The position numbers were made by a program, and so were the translations under genes. The notes under the pieces were generated by a model that was given only the letters and a program-made list of their open reading frames with translations, did no database searches and was not told where the DNA came from. DNA of 64,000 nucleotides, from contig JAPPMM010000023.1 in the NCBI GenBank assembly GCA_028819075.1, positions 1 to 64,000 of the forward strand. Direction: 5' to 3'. The stretch comes from Gammaproteobacteria bacterium. GTDB taxonomy: Bacteria; Gemmatimonadota; Gemmatimonadetes; Longimicrobiales; Gaopeijiaceae. Positions 17,888 through 25,844 of this stretch are shown here, one piece after another (position 1 is the stretch's first letter; the number at the start of each line of letters is the position of its first letter).

Positions 17888-18640
17888 ATGAGGAAACCGG
17901 TCATCGCCGGAAACTGGAAGATGCACCACGCGCCCGAGGACGCCCGCCGGTTCTTCGGCGCCTTCCGCCCCTCCTGGTCCGGGGCGCAGCCCGACATCCT
18001 GATCTTTCCCGCCGCCATCTCCTTCGCGGCGGCGCAAGCCGCCCTCCCCGATCATCCCCGGGTGCAGTTGGGCGTGCAGAACATCCATCCGGAGCCGCAC
18101 GGAGCTTTCACGGGGGAGCTCTCCGCCCCCATGGCCCGCGCCGCAGGGGCCACCCACGCGCTCGCCGGACACTCCGAGCGCCGCCACCTGTTCGGCGAGA
18201 GCGACCGCGACGCGGCCGCCAAGGCACGCGCCGCCGCCGACGCAGGGCTGGTCCCCGTGCTCTGCGTGGGCGAGACCCTCGACGAGCGAAAGGCCGGCCG
18301 GGCCGGAGAAGTCATCGTCCGCCAGCTCGACGCCGCCCTTGCCGTTCTCACCACCGAGGTCGACGTGATGATCGCCTACGAGCCGGTCTGGGCCATCGGC
18401 ACGGGTGAAACCGCGACCCCGTCGGACGCGTCCGGTGCGCACGGGATCCTGAGGCGCCGCCTGGCGGAGGCCTGGGGCGGGGAGCGGGCCGCCCGGGTGC
18501 GCATCCTCTACGGGGGAAGCGTGAACCCCCGGAACGCCGCGCAGCTGCTGGCCTCGCCTGACATCGACGGGGTGCTGGTGGGCGGAGCGAGCCTCGACCC
18601 CGACTCCTTCGCCCGCATCGCCGAAGCCGCGCGGCTGTGA
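17888..18640 (+). CDS. tpiA: Triosephosphate isomerase
   Basis: A 250-residue TIM-barrel enzyme interconverting dihydroxyacetone phosphate and glyceraldehyde-3-phosphate. The catalytic set is complete: GNWKM (Asn/Lys), the histidine in AGHSERR and the glutamate in YEPVWAIGTG. The phosphate-binding ILYGGSV and GVLVGGASLD are near the end. It closes the gap-pgk-tpiA cluster, and secG follows, an order seen in many bacteria. Confidence 0.96.
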   Translation: MRKPVIAGNWKMHHAPEDARRFFGAFRPSWSGAQPDILIFPAAISFAAAQAALPDHPRVQLGVQNIHPEPHGAFTGELSAPMARAAGATHALAGHSERRHLFGESDRDAAAKARAAADAGLVPVLCVGETLDERKAGRAGEVIVRQLDAALAVLTTEVDVMIAYEPVWAIGTGETATPSDASGAHGILRRRLAEAWGGERAARVRILYGGSVNPRNAAQLLASPDIDGVLVGGASLDPDSFARIAEAARL

Positions 18641-18732
18641 ACGGGGGCCGGTAACCGCTTGACAGTGGAGCGGGCCGGGACGATGGTTTACGCCGATTCC
18701 TCGAACCGGGCGAAATAGCCGGATATAGACGC

Positions 18733-19152
18733 ATGTATGGCTTTCTTCTGTTCCTACTCGTACTGGATGGCCTGATCCTCGGGGTCGTCATCCTCCTCCA
18801 GGCAGGGAAGGGAGGCGGACTGGCCGCCATGGGCGGAGGAGCCAGCCCGACGGAGGGGATTCTCGCCGGCCGCCAGGCCGCTTCGGTGCTCACGCGCACC
18901 ACCTGGACGACCGGCACGCTCTTCATGGTGCTCGCGCTGGTGCTGTCCATCATGTCGTCGCGGGCCACGGCGCCGTCCTCCATTCTGCGCGAGAGCCAGC
19001 AGCAGGTCGCCCCCACGCCGGTCCTGCCTGGGCTCGAGGAAGCCGCCCCCGCGGACGAGGCCGTCCCGGTCGAGATACCTGCCGCGGGCGAGACCCCGCC
19101 CCCACCCGACCCGCAGCCGGACGGGACGCCGCCCCCGCCCAACGGAAGCTGA
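18733..19152 (+). CDS. secG: Preprotein translocase subunit SecG
   Basis: A 139-residue SecG-family membrane protein with two hydrophobic helices (about residues 4-22 and 55-75). They are separated by the conserved GKGGGLAAMGGGAS loop. The C-terminal 60 residues are Pro/Glu/Ala-rich and lie outside the conserved domain, an extension beyond typical SecG. SecG assists SecYE-mediated protein export. It starts at ATG 18733, about 90 bases after tpiA. Confidence 0.9.
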   Translation: MYGFLLFLLVLDGLILGVVILLQAGKGGGLAAMGGGASPTEGILAGRQAASVLTRTTWTTGTLFMVLALVLSIMSSRATAPSSILRESQQQVAPTPVLPGLEEAAPADEAVPVEIPAAGETPPPPDPQPDGTPPPPNGS

Positions 19153-19175
19153 CGCAGCTTCGCTCGACGCTGACC

Positions 19176-20204
19176 GTGGCCGGGCGCGATGATCCCGTCG
19201 ACCTCTACCGGGCCCTCGCCCTCCATCGGGCCGCCGCCACGCGGCTGAAGAGCCTCCGCGACCAGGGCCAGGTTCCCGCGGCCACCCGCTGCGGTCTGGG
19301 ATACGAAGCCGTCTCGGCAGGCGCCGCGCGCGCCCTGCGTACCGCGGACAACGGCACCGGCGACGTGATCGCGCCCACCCCCGACAATCCGGGCGCCTTC
19401 TTCGTGTTCGGCGGGACCCCGCTCGAGTTCTTCCGCCAGCGTCTTGCGCGCGACTCCGCGCCGAGCCGCGGCCGGGAGCCCGGCATGTGCCCCACAGACT
19501 TCGAACGCGGGCTGGCCGGTCCGGCCGTGCTGCCCGGGACCATGGTGGAGGTGATGGCGGGCATCACGCTGGCCCTCCGCCTGCGCGGCCAGGACCGGGT
19601 CGGACTGGTGTTCTCGGGCGAGGACGAAACCTCCACCAGCGCATGGCACGAGGGCATCAACTTCGCCGCGGCGCAGCGCTGTCCCCTGATCGTGGTGGTT
19701 CAGGCCGGAACCGAGGCTTCAATTGGCGCCCACACGCGGGTGCGCGATTTCGGGCAGAAGGCGGCCGGGTACGGGGTCGCGAGCGCATCGGTGGACGGGG
19801 GCGACGTGCTCGCCGTCCATCAGGCGGTGCTGACAGCGGCCGAGCGGGCACGGTCGGGAAAGCGCACCACGCTGGTCGAAGCGCGGGGCTGTCCCGTCTC
19901 GCGACGCGTCCACCACGCCGCTCGCACAGGTGAGGGACGTCACCCGGACGAGGACCCACCCGACCCCGTGGCCCGGTTCCGGGAGCGGCTCGTCGGGGAG
20001 CGCATGGCCCGCGCCTCCGACCTCGACGAAGTGGAGCGCGGCGCGCGGTCCGAAGTCCGGGCTGCGTGCGAACAGGCGCTGGGTGAGTCGTCTCCCGCTG
20101 GAGAACGCGCGCTCGGAGGCGTCCGCGACGGCGACCCGGGCACTCCTCCATGGTATCGCCTCGAGCCCCCGGCGCGCGGGCTCGCGCTGGCGTCCACAAC
20201 GTGA
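19176..20204 (+). CDS. 2-oxoacid dehydrogenase E1 alpha-like subunit with altered cofactor motif
   Basis: A 342-residue homologue of the alpha subunit of pyruvate or branched-chain 2-oxoacid dehydrogenase E1, starting at GTG 19176 and followed by E1 beta and E2. The thiamine diphosphate/magnesium motif is unusual. Where the family has GDG followed about 25-30 residues later by NN, this protein reads FSGEDETSTSAWHEG (about residue 148) and then VVVQAGTEA. The NN pair is missing. The final 90 residues are Arg/Glu-rich and divergent. It may be a weakly active or structural alpha subunit, or may bind cofactor differently. Confidence 0.78.
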   Translation: MAGRDDPVDLYRALALHRAAATRLKSLRDQGQVPAATRCGLGYEAVSAGAARALRTADNGTGDVIAPTPDNPGAFFVFGGTPLEFFRQRLARDSAPSRGREPGMCPTDFERGLAGPAVLPGTMVEVMAGITLALRLRGQDRVGLVFSGEDETSTSAWHEGINFAAAQRCPLIVVVQAGTEASIGAHTRVRDFGQKAAGYGVASASVDGGDVLAVHQAVLTAAERARSGKRTTLVEARGCPVSRRVHHAARTGEGRHPDEDPPDPVARFRERLVGERMARASDLDEVERGARSEVRAACEQALGESSPAGERALGGVRDGDPGTPPWYRLEPPARGLALASTT

Positions 20205-20218
20205 CCGGAAGCCGGGCA

Positions 20219-21247
20219 ATGACCAGCAACTCGAGGCCGGAGCATCTCGGCAAGACCCTGCGCGGAGAGCCGGTGACGCTGCTCGAAGCCATCAGCGAAG
20301 CCCTCTTCGAGGAGATGGAGCGGGACTCGTCGGTTTTTCTGATGGGCGAGGATATCGGGGTCTACGGGGGCGCGTTCAAGGTGACGCGAGGCTTCCTCGA
20401 CCATTTCGGCGCCGAACGGGTCATCGACACTCCGATCTCCGAGGCCGGCTTCACCGGCGCCGCAGCGGGGGCGGCCCACATGGGGCTTCGCCCGGTGGTG
20501 GAGATGCAGTTCATGGACTTCATCTCGCCGGCCTACGACGTGATCACCAACTACCTCGCCACCTCCCGATACCGGGGCAGCGGGAGCGTGCCGGTCGTGG
20601 TGCGCGGCCCGGTTGGCGGCGGCAACCGGGGCGGTCCCTTCCACTCCCAGAACGTGGAGATGGCTTTCTTCCATACCCCCGGGCTCAAGATCGTCTATCC
20701 GAGCACCGCCTACGACGCCAAGGGGCTCATGAAGTCCGCCATTCGCGACGACGACCCGGTCATCTTCGAAGAGCACAAGAGCCTCTACCGGGCGCCCCAT
20801 CTGCGGGAAGTGCTGCCGCCGGAGGACTACGTGGTGCCGCTGGGCAAGGCGCGGCGCGCGTGCGAAGGCGGGGACGCGACTATCGTCACCTATGGCGCGA
20901 TGGTGCACGCCAGCCTGGAGGCGGCAGCCGCGCTGGAGAAGGACGACGGGGTCGGGATCGAGGTGCTGGACCTGCGCACCCTCCTTCCCATGGACGACGC
21001 GGCGATCGCCGAGAGCGTGAAGAAGACCGGGCGGCTGCTCATCGTGCACGAGGACACACGCACCGGCGGGATCGCGGGCGAAATCGCCATGCGCGTGAAC
21101 GAGCAGGCGTTCGAGTGGCTGGACGCGCCGATTCTGCGCGTCACCGCGATCGATTCGCCGGTCCCCTACGCGGGCGGGCTGGAGGACTACTTTCTGCCGC
21201 GGGTGTCGGACATCGTCACCACGTGCCGCTATCTTACGGGGTATTGA
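20219..21247 (+). CDS. 2-oxoacid dehydrogenase E1 beta subunit
   Basis: A 342-residue transketolase-type beta subunit with FLMGEDIGVYGGAFKVTRG, DTPISEAGFTGAAAGAA, QFMDFISPAYD and the C-terminal DLRTLLPMDDAAI and HEDTRTGG motifs. It pairs with the alpha subunit to decarboxylate a 2-oxoacid and acylate the lipoyl group of E2. Whether the complex uses pyruvate or branched-chain 2-oxoacids cannot be told from the sequence alone. The ATG at 20219 lies 14 bases after the alpha gene. No E3 gene is in the window. Confidence 0.92.
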   Translation: MTSNSRPEHLGKTLRGEPVTLLEAISEALFEEMERDSSVFLMGEDIGVYGGAFKVTRGFLDHFGAERVIDTPISEAGFTGAAAGAAHMGLRPVVEMQFMDFISPAYDVITNYLATSRYRGSGSVPVVVRGPVGGGNRGGPFHSQNVEMAFFHTPGLKIVYPSTAYDAKGLMKSAIRDDDPVIFEEHKSLYRAPHLREVLPPEDYVVPLGKARRACEGGDATIVTYGAMVHASLEAAAALEKDDGVGIEVLDLRTLLPMDDAAIAESVKKTGRLLIVHEDTRTGGIAGEIAMRVNEQAFEWLDAPILRVTAIDSPVPYAGGLEDYFLPRVSDIVTTCRYLTGY

Positions 21248-21310
21248 TGATGCCCAGAGTATTGCCGATGCCGGGCTCCAGAGCCCGAACGTCCTGCCGC
21301 AAGCAACGGA

Positions 21311-22771
21311 GTGTCTGTCGTGTCCCGCATTGAAGTGCCGATGCCCCAGATGGGCGAGTCGATCGCCGAGGGGACGGTCTCGCGCTGGTTGAAGGCGGTT
21401 GGAGACCGCGTCGAGGTCGACGAGCCCATTCTCGAGATCTCGACCGACAAGGTCGACGCGGAAATTCCGTCTCCCAGCGGCGGAGTGCTGGTGGAGATCA
21501 CCGTCCCGGAGGGAGAGACGGTGGAGGTGGGAACCATCGTCGGCGTGATCGACCCGGCAGGCGACGGGGCCGACGGCGGGGTCGCGCCGACTGCCGCGAC
21601 CGAAGTGGCCGGCGAGCCCGCCGGAGCGGCGGCCGCCCCGCAGGCGGCTGACGCCGCAACCACCGCCGGGCTCGCCGGAGCCCCGGACGGGAAACCCGCT
21701 CCCGCGACCGACCCCTCCCCCGCGACGGCCGACCGCCCCGCCACCCCCGCGACCGCGGAAGAACGCCTCCGCCGCCGTTCCACCCCGGTGGTGCGCCGCA
21801 TCGCCGCCGAGCACGGTGTCGACATCGCCCGGGTCGCCGGCACCGGCCACGCCGGCCGGGTGACCAAGCAGGACATCCTCAACTTCATCGAGGCGCGCAA
21901 GCAGGAAGCTGCGGCTGCGGCCGCCGCCCCCGACGCCGAGCCCCGTGCACCCGCCCCCGACGCAGCTCCCCCAGCTCCTCCCGCTGCTCCCGGTCCCGTG
22001 CTCAGCGCCGACGAGCTGTGGACGGCTTTCTACGGCGAGGTGCGCAATCCCGAGTTCCGCGCCCGCTCCGCCGACCGCGTGGAACCGATGGACAAGATCC
22101 GCCGCCTCACCGCCGACCACATGGTGGTGGCGAAGCGGGTGGCGCCCCACGTCCACTCCTTCATCGAGGTCGACTTCACCCGCATCGACGAGCTGCGGCG
22201 ACGCAACCGCGAGGCGTGGCAGGCGCGCGGCGCGCGGGTCAGCTACACCGCCTTCATCGCCTGGGCCTGCTCGCGGCTGCTGCGCGACTACCCGATGGTC
22301 AACTCGGTCGTGTCGGGCCGGAGCGTCATCTACCGGGGCAACGTCAACCTGGGCATCGCGGTCGACCTGAACCCCGGCCTGATCGTGCCCGTCATCCACG
22401 ACGCGGACGACTTCAGCCTGGTGGGCATGGCGCGACGCATCGCCGATCTGGCCGCGCGCGCCCGGGCCCGCAAGCTCGACCCCGCGGACATCCAGGGGGC
22501 GACCTTCTCGATCACCAATCCGGGCGTGCTGGGCACGGTGGTGGGCATGCCCATCATCCCCAAGGGGACGGCGGCCATCCTGGGAACGGGCGCCATCGAG
22601 AAGCGGGTCGTGGTGGTGACCGACCCGGCCGGCGGCCACGACGCGATGGCGATCCGCAAGCGCGCGTTCTTCTCGCTCGGGTACGATCACCGGATCGTCG
22701 ACGGGGCCGACGCGGCGCGCTTCATCGCCGACCTGCGCACCACCCTGGCCGAGTTCCCCGGGGACGCCTAG
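21311..22771 (+). CDS. Dihydrolipoamide acyltransferase (E2)
   Basis: A 486-residue E2 core subunit that accepts acyl groups on lipoate and passes them to CoA. It has one lipoyl domain (MPQMGESIAEGTV, lipoyl lysine in STDKVDAEIPSP near residue 46). Two Ala/Pro-rich linkers flank the E1/E3-binding domain (STPVVRRIAAEHG to about residue 190). The catalytic domain ends with the active-site motif DHRIVDG near residue 458. It starts at GTG 21311. The lipoyl transferase gene lipB follows 17 bases downstream, fitting the need to lipoylate this protein. Confidence 0.93.
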   Translation: MSVVSRIEVPMPQMGESIAEGTVSRWLKAVGDRVEVDEPILEISTDKVDAEIPSPSGGVLVEITVPEGETVEVGTIVGVIDPAGDGADGGVAPTAATEVAGEPAGAAAAPQAADAATTAGLAGAPDGKPAPATDPSPATADRPATPATAEERLRRRSTPVVRRIAAEHGVDIARVAGTGHAGRVTKQDILNFIEARKQEAAAAAAAPDAEPRAPAPDAAPPAPPAAPGPVLSADELWTAFYGEVRNPEFRARSADRVEPMDKIRRLTADHMVVAKRVAPHVHSFIEVDFTRIDELRRRNREAWQARGARVSYTAFIAWACSRLLRDYPMVNSVVSGRSVIYRGNVNLGIAVDLNPGLIVPVIHDADDFSLVGMARRIADLAARARARKLDPADIQGATFSITNPGVLGTVVGMPIIPKGTAAILGTGAIEKRVVVVTDPAGGHDAMAIRKRAFFSLGYDHRIVDGADAARFIADLRTTLAEFPGDA

Positions 22772-22788
22772 AGCAGCCCGCGCCCCCC

Positions 22789-23574
22789 GTGCCACCGCCC
22801 GCCGCGTCAACGTCCCGCCGCCCGGCCGCGCAGCCGGCTCGGCCCGCCCCGCCGCCTCAATCCGACCGCCGCCCGCCCGCCCCGCCGCCTCGGCCCGCGC
22901 CCGCCGCGCCACCGCAGCCGGCGACCCTCGAAGTCACCCGCCTCGGGCTGGTCGAATACGCGCGCGCCCTCGACCTGCAGGCCGGCCTGGTGCGCCGGCG
23001 CGCGGCCGGCGAGATCCCCGACCAGCTCCTCCTGCTCGAGCACCCGCACGTGGTGACGCTGGGGTCGAGCGCCCACCGCGACCACGTCCTGGCCAGCGAC
23101 GCCCAGTTGCGCGCGCGGGGCATCGAGCTCTTCGAGGCGGGCAGGGGAGGCGACGTGACCTACCACGGGCCAGGGCAACTGGTCGGCTACCCGATCCTCC
23201 GGCTCCGCCCGGAGCGCCGCGATCTGCACCGCTACCTGAGGGACCTGGAGGAGGTGCTCATCCGCGCGCTGGCGGCGTTCGGGGTGCCCGCCGCACGGGC
23301 GGAGGGCTTGACCGGCGTCTGGACCGGGGGACGGAAGATCGCCGCCATCGGCATCCGGGTCTCGTCGGGCTGGGTCACGTCGCACGGCTTCGCGCTGAAC
23401 GTCGATCCCGACCTCGGCTATTTCACCAACATCGTCCCCTGCGGCATCCACGGCCGCGAGGTCACCTCGCTCGCCGAATGCACCGGCCAGCGCGTGCCGA
23501 TGGCGGCGGTCGAGGACGCTGTCGTGTCCGCGTTCGCGGAAGTGTTCGCCGCCTCTCCAGCGCATCGCACCTGA
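22789..23574 (+). CDS. lipB: Octanoyltransferase LipB with proline-rich N-terminal extension
   Basis: LipB transfers octanoyl groups from acyl carrier protein to lipoyl domains. The domain begins about residue 47 (LEVTRLGLVEY). It contains GRGGDVTYHGPGQLVGYP, the catalytic lysine in GGRKIAAIGI and the catalytic cysteine in IVPCGIHG. The only usable start upstream of the domain is GTG 22789, which adds about 45 residues almost entirely Pro, Ala, Arg and Gln. A domain-only start would require a rare codon. The location behind E2 links it to lipoylation of that protein. Confidence 0.9.
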   Translation: MPPPAASTSRRPAAQPARPAPPPQSDRRPPAPPPRPAPAAPPQPATLEVTRLGLVEYARALDLQAGLVRRRAAGEIPDQLLLLEHPHVVTLGSSAHRDHVLASDAQLRARGIELFEAGRGGDVTYHGPGQLVGYPILRLRPERRDLHRYLRDLEEVLIRALAAFGVPAARAEGLTGVWTGGRKIAAIGIRVSSGWVTSHGFALNVDPDLGYFTNIVPCGIHGREVTSLAECTGQRVPMAAVEDAVVSAFAEVFAASPAHRT

Positions 23575-23585
23575 GGCGCAGCGCC

Positions 23586-24599
23586 GTGGCCCGAACCCCT
23601 CCCCGATACTCGCGCGGGCGCATCAACCGCGCCGGCAAGGCGCTCGCCAACGCCGACCGGGACCGCTCGTCCCCTGAGCTCCGCGAAGACATGCGCGTGC
23701 TCAACAACTGGAGGGCCGCGCACGGCTTCCCGCTGAGCGAGCTGCACGACCGGCTGCGCGCCGAGGCCACGAACATCGCGGCCGACGCCGTCGTCTCCCA
23801 GAGGCTCAAGACCACGCCGTCGACGCTGTCGAAGCTGCGCCGCTTCCCCCGCATGCAGCTCGCCCGCATGCAGGACCTGGGCGGCTGCAGGGCCGCGGTC
23901 CACACCATCGAGCAGGTGCGGGAACTGCGCGACGCCTACCTGGCCCTGGACCTGGGCCACAAGCTCATCCGCAACATCGACTACATCGACCGTCCCAAGC
24001 CTTCCGGCTACCGCGGGGTGCACCTCATCTACCGCTACCAGAGCGACGACGCCTTCAACGGGCTCGTCATCGAGGTCCAGATGCGCTCGCGGCTGCAGCA
24101 CGCCTGGGCGACCGCCGTGGAAACCGCCGGAGCCTTCCTGCACCACGCCCTCAAGTTCAGCGAGGGGGAACAGGAGTGGCTCCGCTTCTTCGCCCTCGCC
24201 AGTTCGGCGCTCGCCCTCAAGGAGGGGAGTCCGACTGTCCCCGACACGCCGTCCCGGGAATCCACCCTTCACCGGGAGGTGCGGGAGTACGCCACGCGCC
24301 TGAACGTGGTGGCGCGCATGCGCGAGTACGGGCAGCTCATCCGCAACATGTCCACGTTCAAGCGCATCGGCGCCTACTACTTCCTTCTGGAGCGCAGGCC
24401 GGCCGAGGGGATGACCCTCATCATCCCCTACGAAAGGGACGAGCTCGAGGAGGCTTCCGCGGATTACCTCGCATTCGAGGAGGAGGGCCGCGACGTGGTG
24501 CTCGTTTCCACGGACTCGCTCGAGGATGTCAGGCGCGCGTACCCCAACTACTGGCTCGACGCACGCCTCTTCCTGCGGGAGATGCAAGGGATCCTCTGA
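23586..24599 (+). CDS. RelA/SpoT-domain alarmone synthetase, no hydrolase domain
   Basis: A 337-residue protein with a (p)ppGpp synthetase-type nucleotidyltransferase domain in residues of about 50-185. It shows QRLKTTPSTLSKLRRF, the metal-binding Asp in MQDLGGCR, the SGYRGVH loop with its Tyr, and the second metal ligand in IEVQMRSRLQHAWA. The residues needed for synthesis appear present. The N-terminal HD hydrolase domain and the TGS/ACT regions of long RelA/SpoT proteins are absent. The C-terminal 150 residues are unrecognised and helical. It starts at GTG 23586, 11 bases after lipB. It could be a housekeeping small synthetase or a toxic alarmone synthetase. Confidence 0.82.
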   Translation: MARTPPRYSRGRINRAGKALANADRDRSSPELREDMRVLNNWRAAHGFPLSELHDRLRAEATNIAADAVVSQRLKTTPSTLSKLRRFPRMQLARMQDLGGCRAAVHTIEQVRELRDAYLALDLGHKLIRNIDYIDRPKPSGYRGVHLIYRYQSDDAFNGLVIEVQMRSRLQHAWATAVETAGAFLHHALKFSEGEQEWLRFFALASSALALKEGSPTVPDTPSRESTLHREVREYATRLNVVARMREYGQLIRNMSTFKRIGAYYFLLERRPAEGMTLIIPYERDELEEASADYLAFEEEGRDVVLVSTDSLEDVRRAYPNYWLDARLFLREMQGIL

Positions 24600-24717
24600 G
24601 GCGCCGGCTCAGGCCTCGCGGCCCCGTCGAGAGACGGTCTCCGCCTCGCCACGACGCGGTCTGCGAGCGGTCGAGAGCGGATTTGGGAATTCATCCGAAA
24701 TTCGTCCCGAATACCCC

Positions 24718-24746
24718 TTGACACGGCCGAAACGGACCCCTATCAT
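24718..24746 (+). promoter_or_regulatory. Consensus sigma70 promoter of candidate ncRNA
   Basis: TTGACA at 24718-24723 and TATCAT at 24741-24746 are separated by exactly 17 bases. This is the best promoter match in the window. No convincing gene follows on this strand, which points to an RNA product starting near 24753. Confidence 0.7.
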
Positions 24747-24752
24747 GGTAGT

Positions 24753-25075
24753 CCGATTCGAGCGCAGCAGGCTCACAGTCGATGGCGATGGTCATCCCTG
24801 GAGAGCAGCTCGGAGAGGGAAGCTCGCTGAGGCGGGACGCCGAGGCAGCGGGCGCGAGCCGGGACTTGAGCCCCGGTGAGCCGGCGGAGGGGTCGCTGTC
24901 CTCCGCTAGTAGCCCCGAAAGCGAAGGGGCACCTGAGCCGCACGTTGCGCGGCGAGGGGAAAAGGGACCAGGGCCGGTCGGCCGCACGCGGCCGGGATTC
25001 AAGCGGCGGAGCTGGTGCCGGCAGCGAGAAGAGGGCCCCCGAGTTCGGTGTGCCGAACCGGGGGCCGCTTCGTTT
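24753..25075 (+). ncRNA. Candidate structured non-coding RNA of unknown family
   Basis: The stretch between the RelA/SpoT gene and the convergent RNase H gene has a consensus promoter at its left end and a hairpin terminator at its right end, and holds no convincing gene. It is rich in self-complementary segments. Examples are GCCCC with GGGGC around GAAAGCGAA, GCCGC with GCGGC around ACGTTGC, and CGGCCGC with GCGGCCG. The expected transcript is about 320 bases. Core motifs of RNase P RNA, tmRNA, SRP RNA and cobalamin riboswitches were looked for by eye and not found. A 6S-like RNA or a new family remain possible. Confidence 0.5.
25034..25075 (+). terminator. Rho-independent terminator
   Basis: A stem of 14 base pairs with one bulged A forms between 25034-25048 (starting GGCCCCCG) and 25053-25066 (ending GGGGGCC), with loop TGTG. 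It is followed by GCTTCGTTT, a modest U-rich tail. It would end the transcript from the 24718 promoter. On the other strand it could act on transcripts leaving the RNase H gene, but without a U-tract. Confidence 0.75.
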
Positions 25076-25151
25076 AACCCTTCCCGCGTTTGACGCACCT
25101 GCGAGCGTGACGCTCGGAAGGCTGCCGTCCCCGCCGTGCCCGGGCGAGCCT

Positions 25152-25709
25152 TCAGTCCTCGGGCGGCGCCCCCTCGAAGAAATCGAAGTAGCGCTCTTTC
25201 GTCTCGCGCTGCTCCTCCAGCCACTCCTCGAAGCCGGAGTCCACCGCGCCCCCCGAGTCGAGCTGTTCGGTCGCGGCGCGCACCGCGAGGGCGTGCACGT
25301 ACTCGTTTCTGGGATTCCCCGAGTGTCCGCGGACCCACTCCCAGCTAACCTTGTGGGATTCGGCCAGGACGAGCGCCCGCTTCCAGAGTTCGACGTTCTC
25401 GACCGCGCCCCGCTTGCGCTTCCATCCGCGGGCGCGCCATCCGCGAACCCACTCGTTCATGCCGCGCACCAGGTACTGGCTGTCGGAGACGAAGCGGATT
25501 CTGCTGGGCCGCCGGATCGCACCGAGCCCCGCGATTGCGCTCATCAGCGCCATGCGGTTGTTGGTCGTGTCGGCCTCGGAGAGCCAGAAATCCTTGCGAA
25601 CCCAGGCGTCGCCCCGCCAGAACTCGAGCAGTCCGGCGGCTCCCCCGGGCCGCTGCCGGTCCTTGAACTGGTTCCCGAGGCAGGATTCGTCGGCGTGAAT
25701 ATGGACCAT
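25152..25709 (-). CDS. RNase HI-family protein lacking two catalytic carboxylates
   Basis: A 185-residue RNase H-fold protein starting at ATG 25709. The first catalytic Asp (D7 in HADESCLGN), the third (D76 in FVSDSQYLV) and the catalytic-loop His (RGHSG, H129) are present. The second acidic residue, E in the usual NNRMEL, is Ala54 here (TTNNRMAL). The fourth, Asp in the usual NERCDEL, is His139 (NEYVHAL). RNase HI normally uses all four carboxylates to cut RNA in RNA-DNA hybrids, so activity is doubtful. It may bind hybrids or have another function. The C-terminal 40 residues are acidic. It is transcribed toward the candidate ncRNA. Confidence 0.8.
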   Translation of the reverse strand: MVHIHADESCLGNQFKDRQRPGGAAGLLEFWRGDAWVRKDFWLSEADTTNNRMALMSAIAGLGAIRRPSRIRFVSDSQYLVRGMNEWVRGWRARGWKRKRGAVENVELWKRALVLAESHKVSWEWVRGHSGNPRNEYVHALAVRAATEQLDSGGAVDSGFEEWLEEQRETKERYFDFFEGAPPED

Positions 25710-25844
25710 GCTCTCAATCTAACGGAAGGGTCCGGGGTGGTGCGGTCCGCGGCTCCCCTTGGACGCCCGCTCGCGACTTCCTAGATTCCTGCCGACGCTC
25801 CTCCGCGCGAGCCGCGCAACCGCCCCCCCACCCATCCGCCGCCC

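Noticed and set aside
18659-18691. Promoter upstream of secG with a TTGACA
   Set aside because: The -35 box is good, but no acceptable -10 sequence occurs at the right distance, so it was left out of the feature list.
24753-25075. RNase P RNA, tmRNA, SRP RNA or cobalamin riboswitch as identity of the RNA candidate
   Set aside because: The conserved core motifs of these families were not found, and no gene follows on the same strand for a riboswitch to control.
24782-25093. Possible small proteins encoded in the 24.7-25.1 kb stretch
   Set aside because: No ribosome site, odd composition, and the strong hairpins and terminator fit an RNA better.
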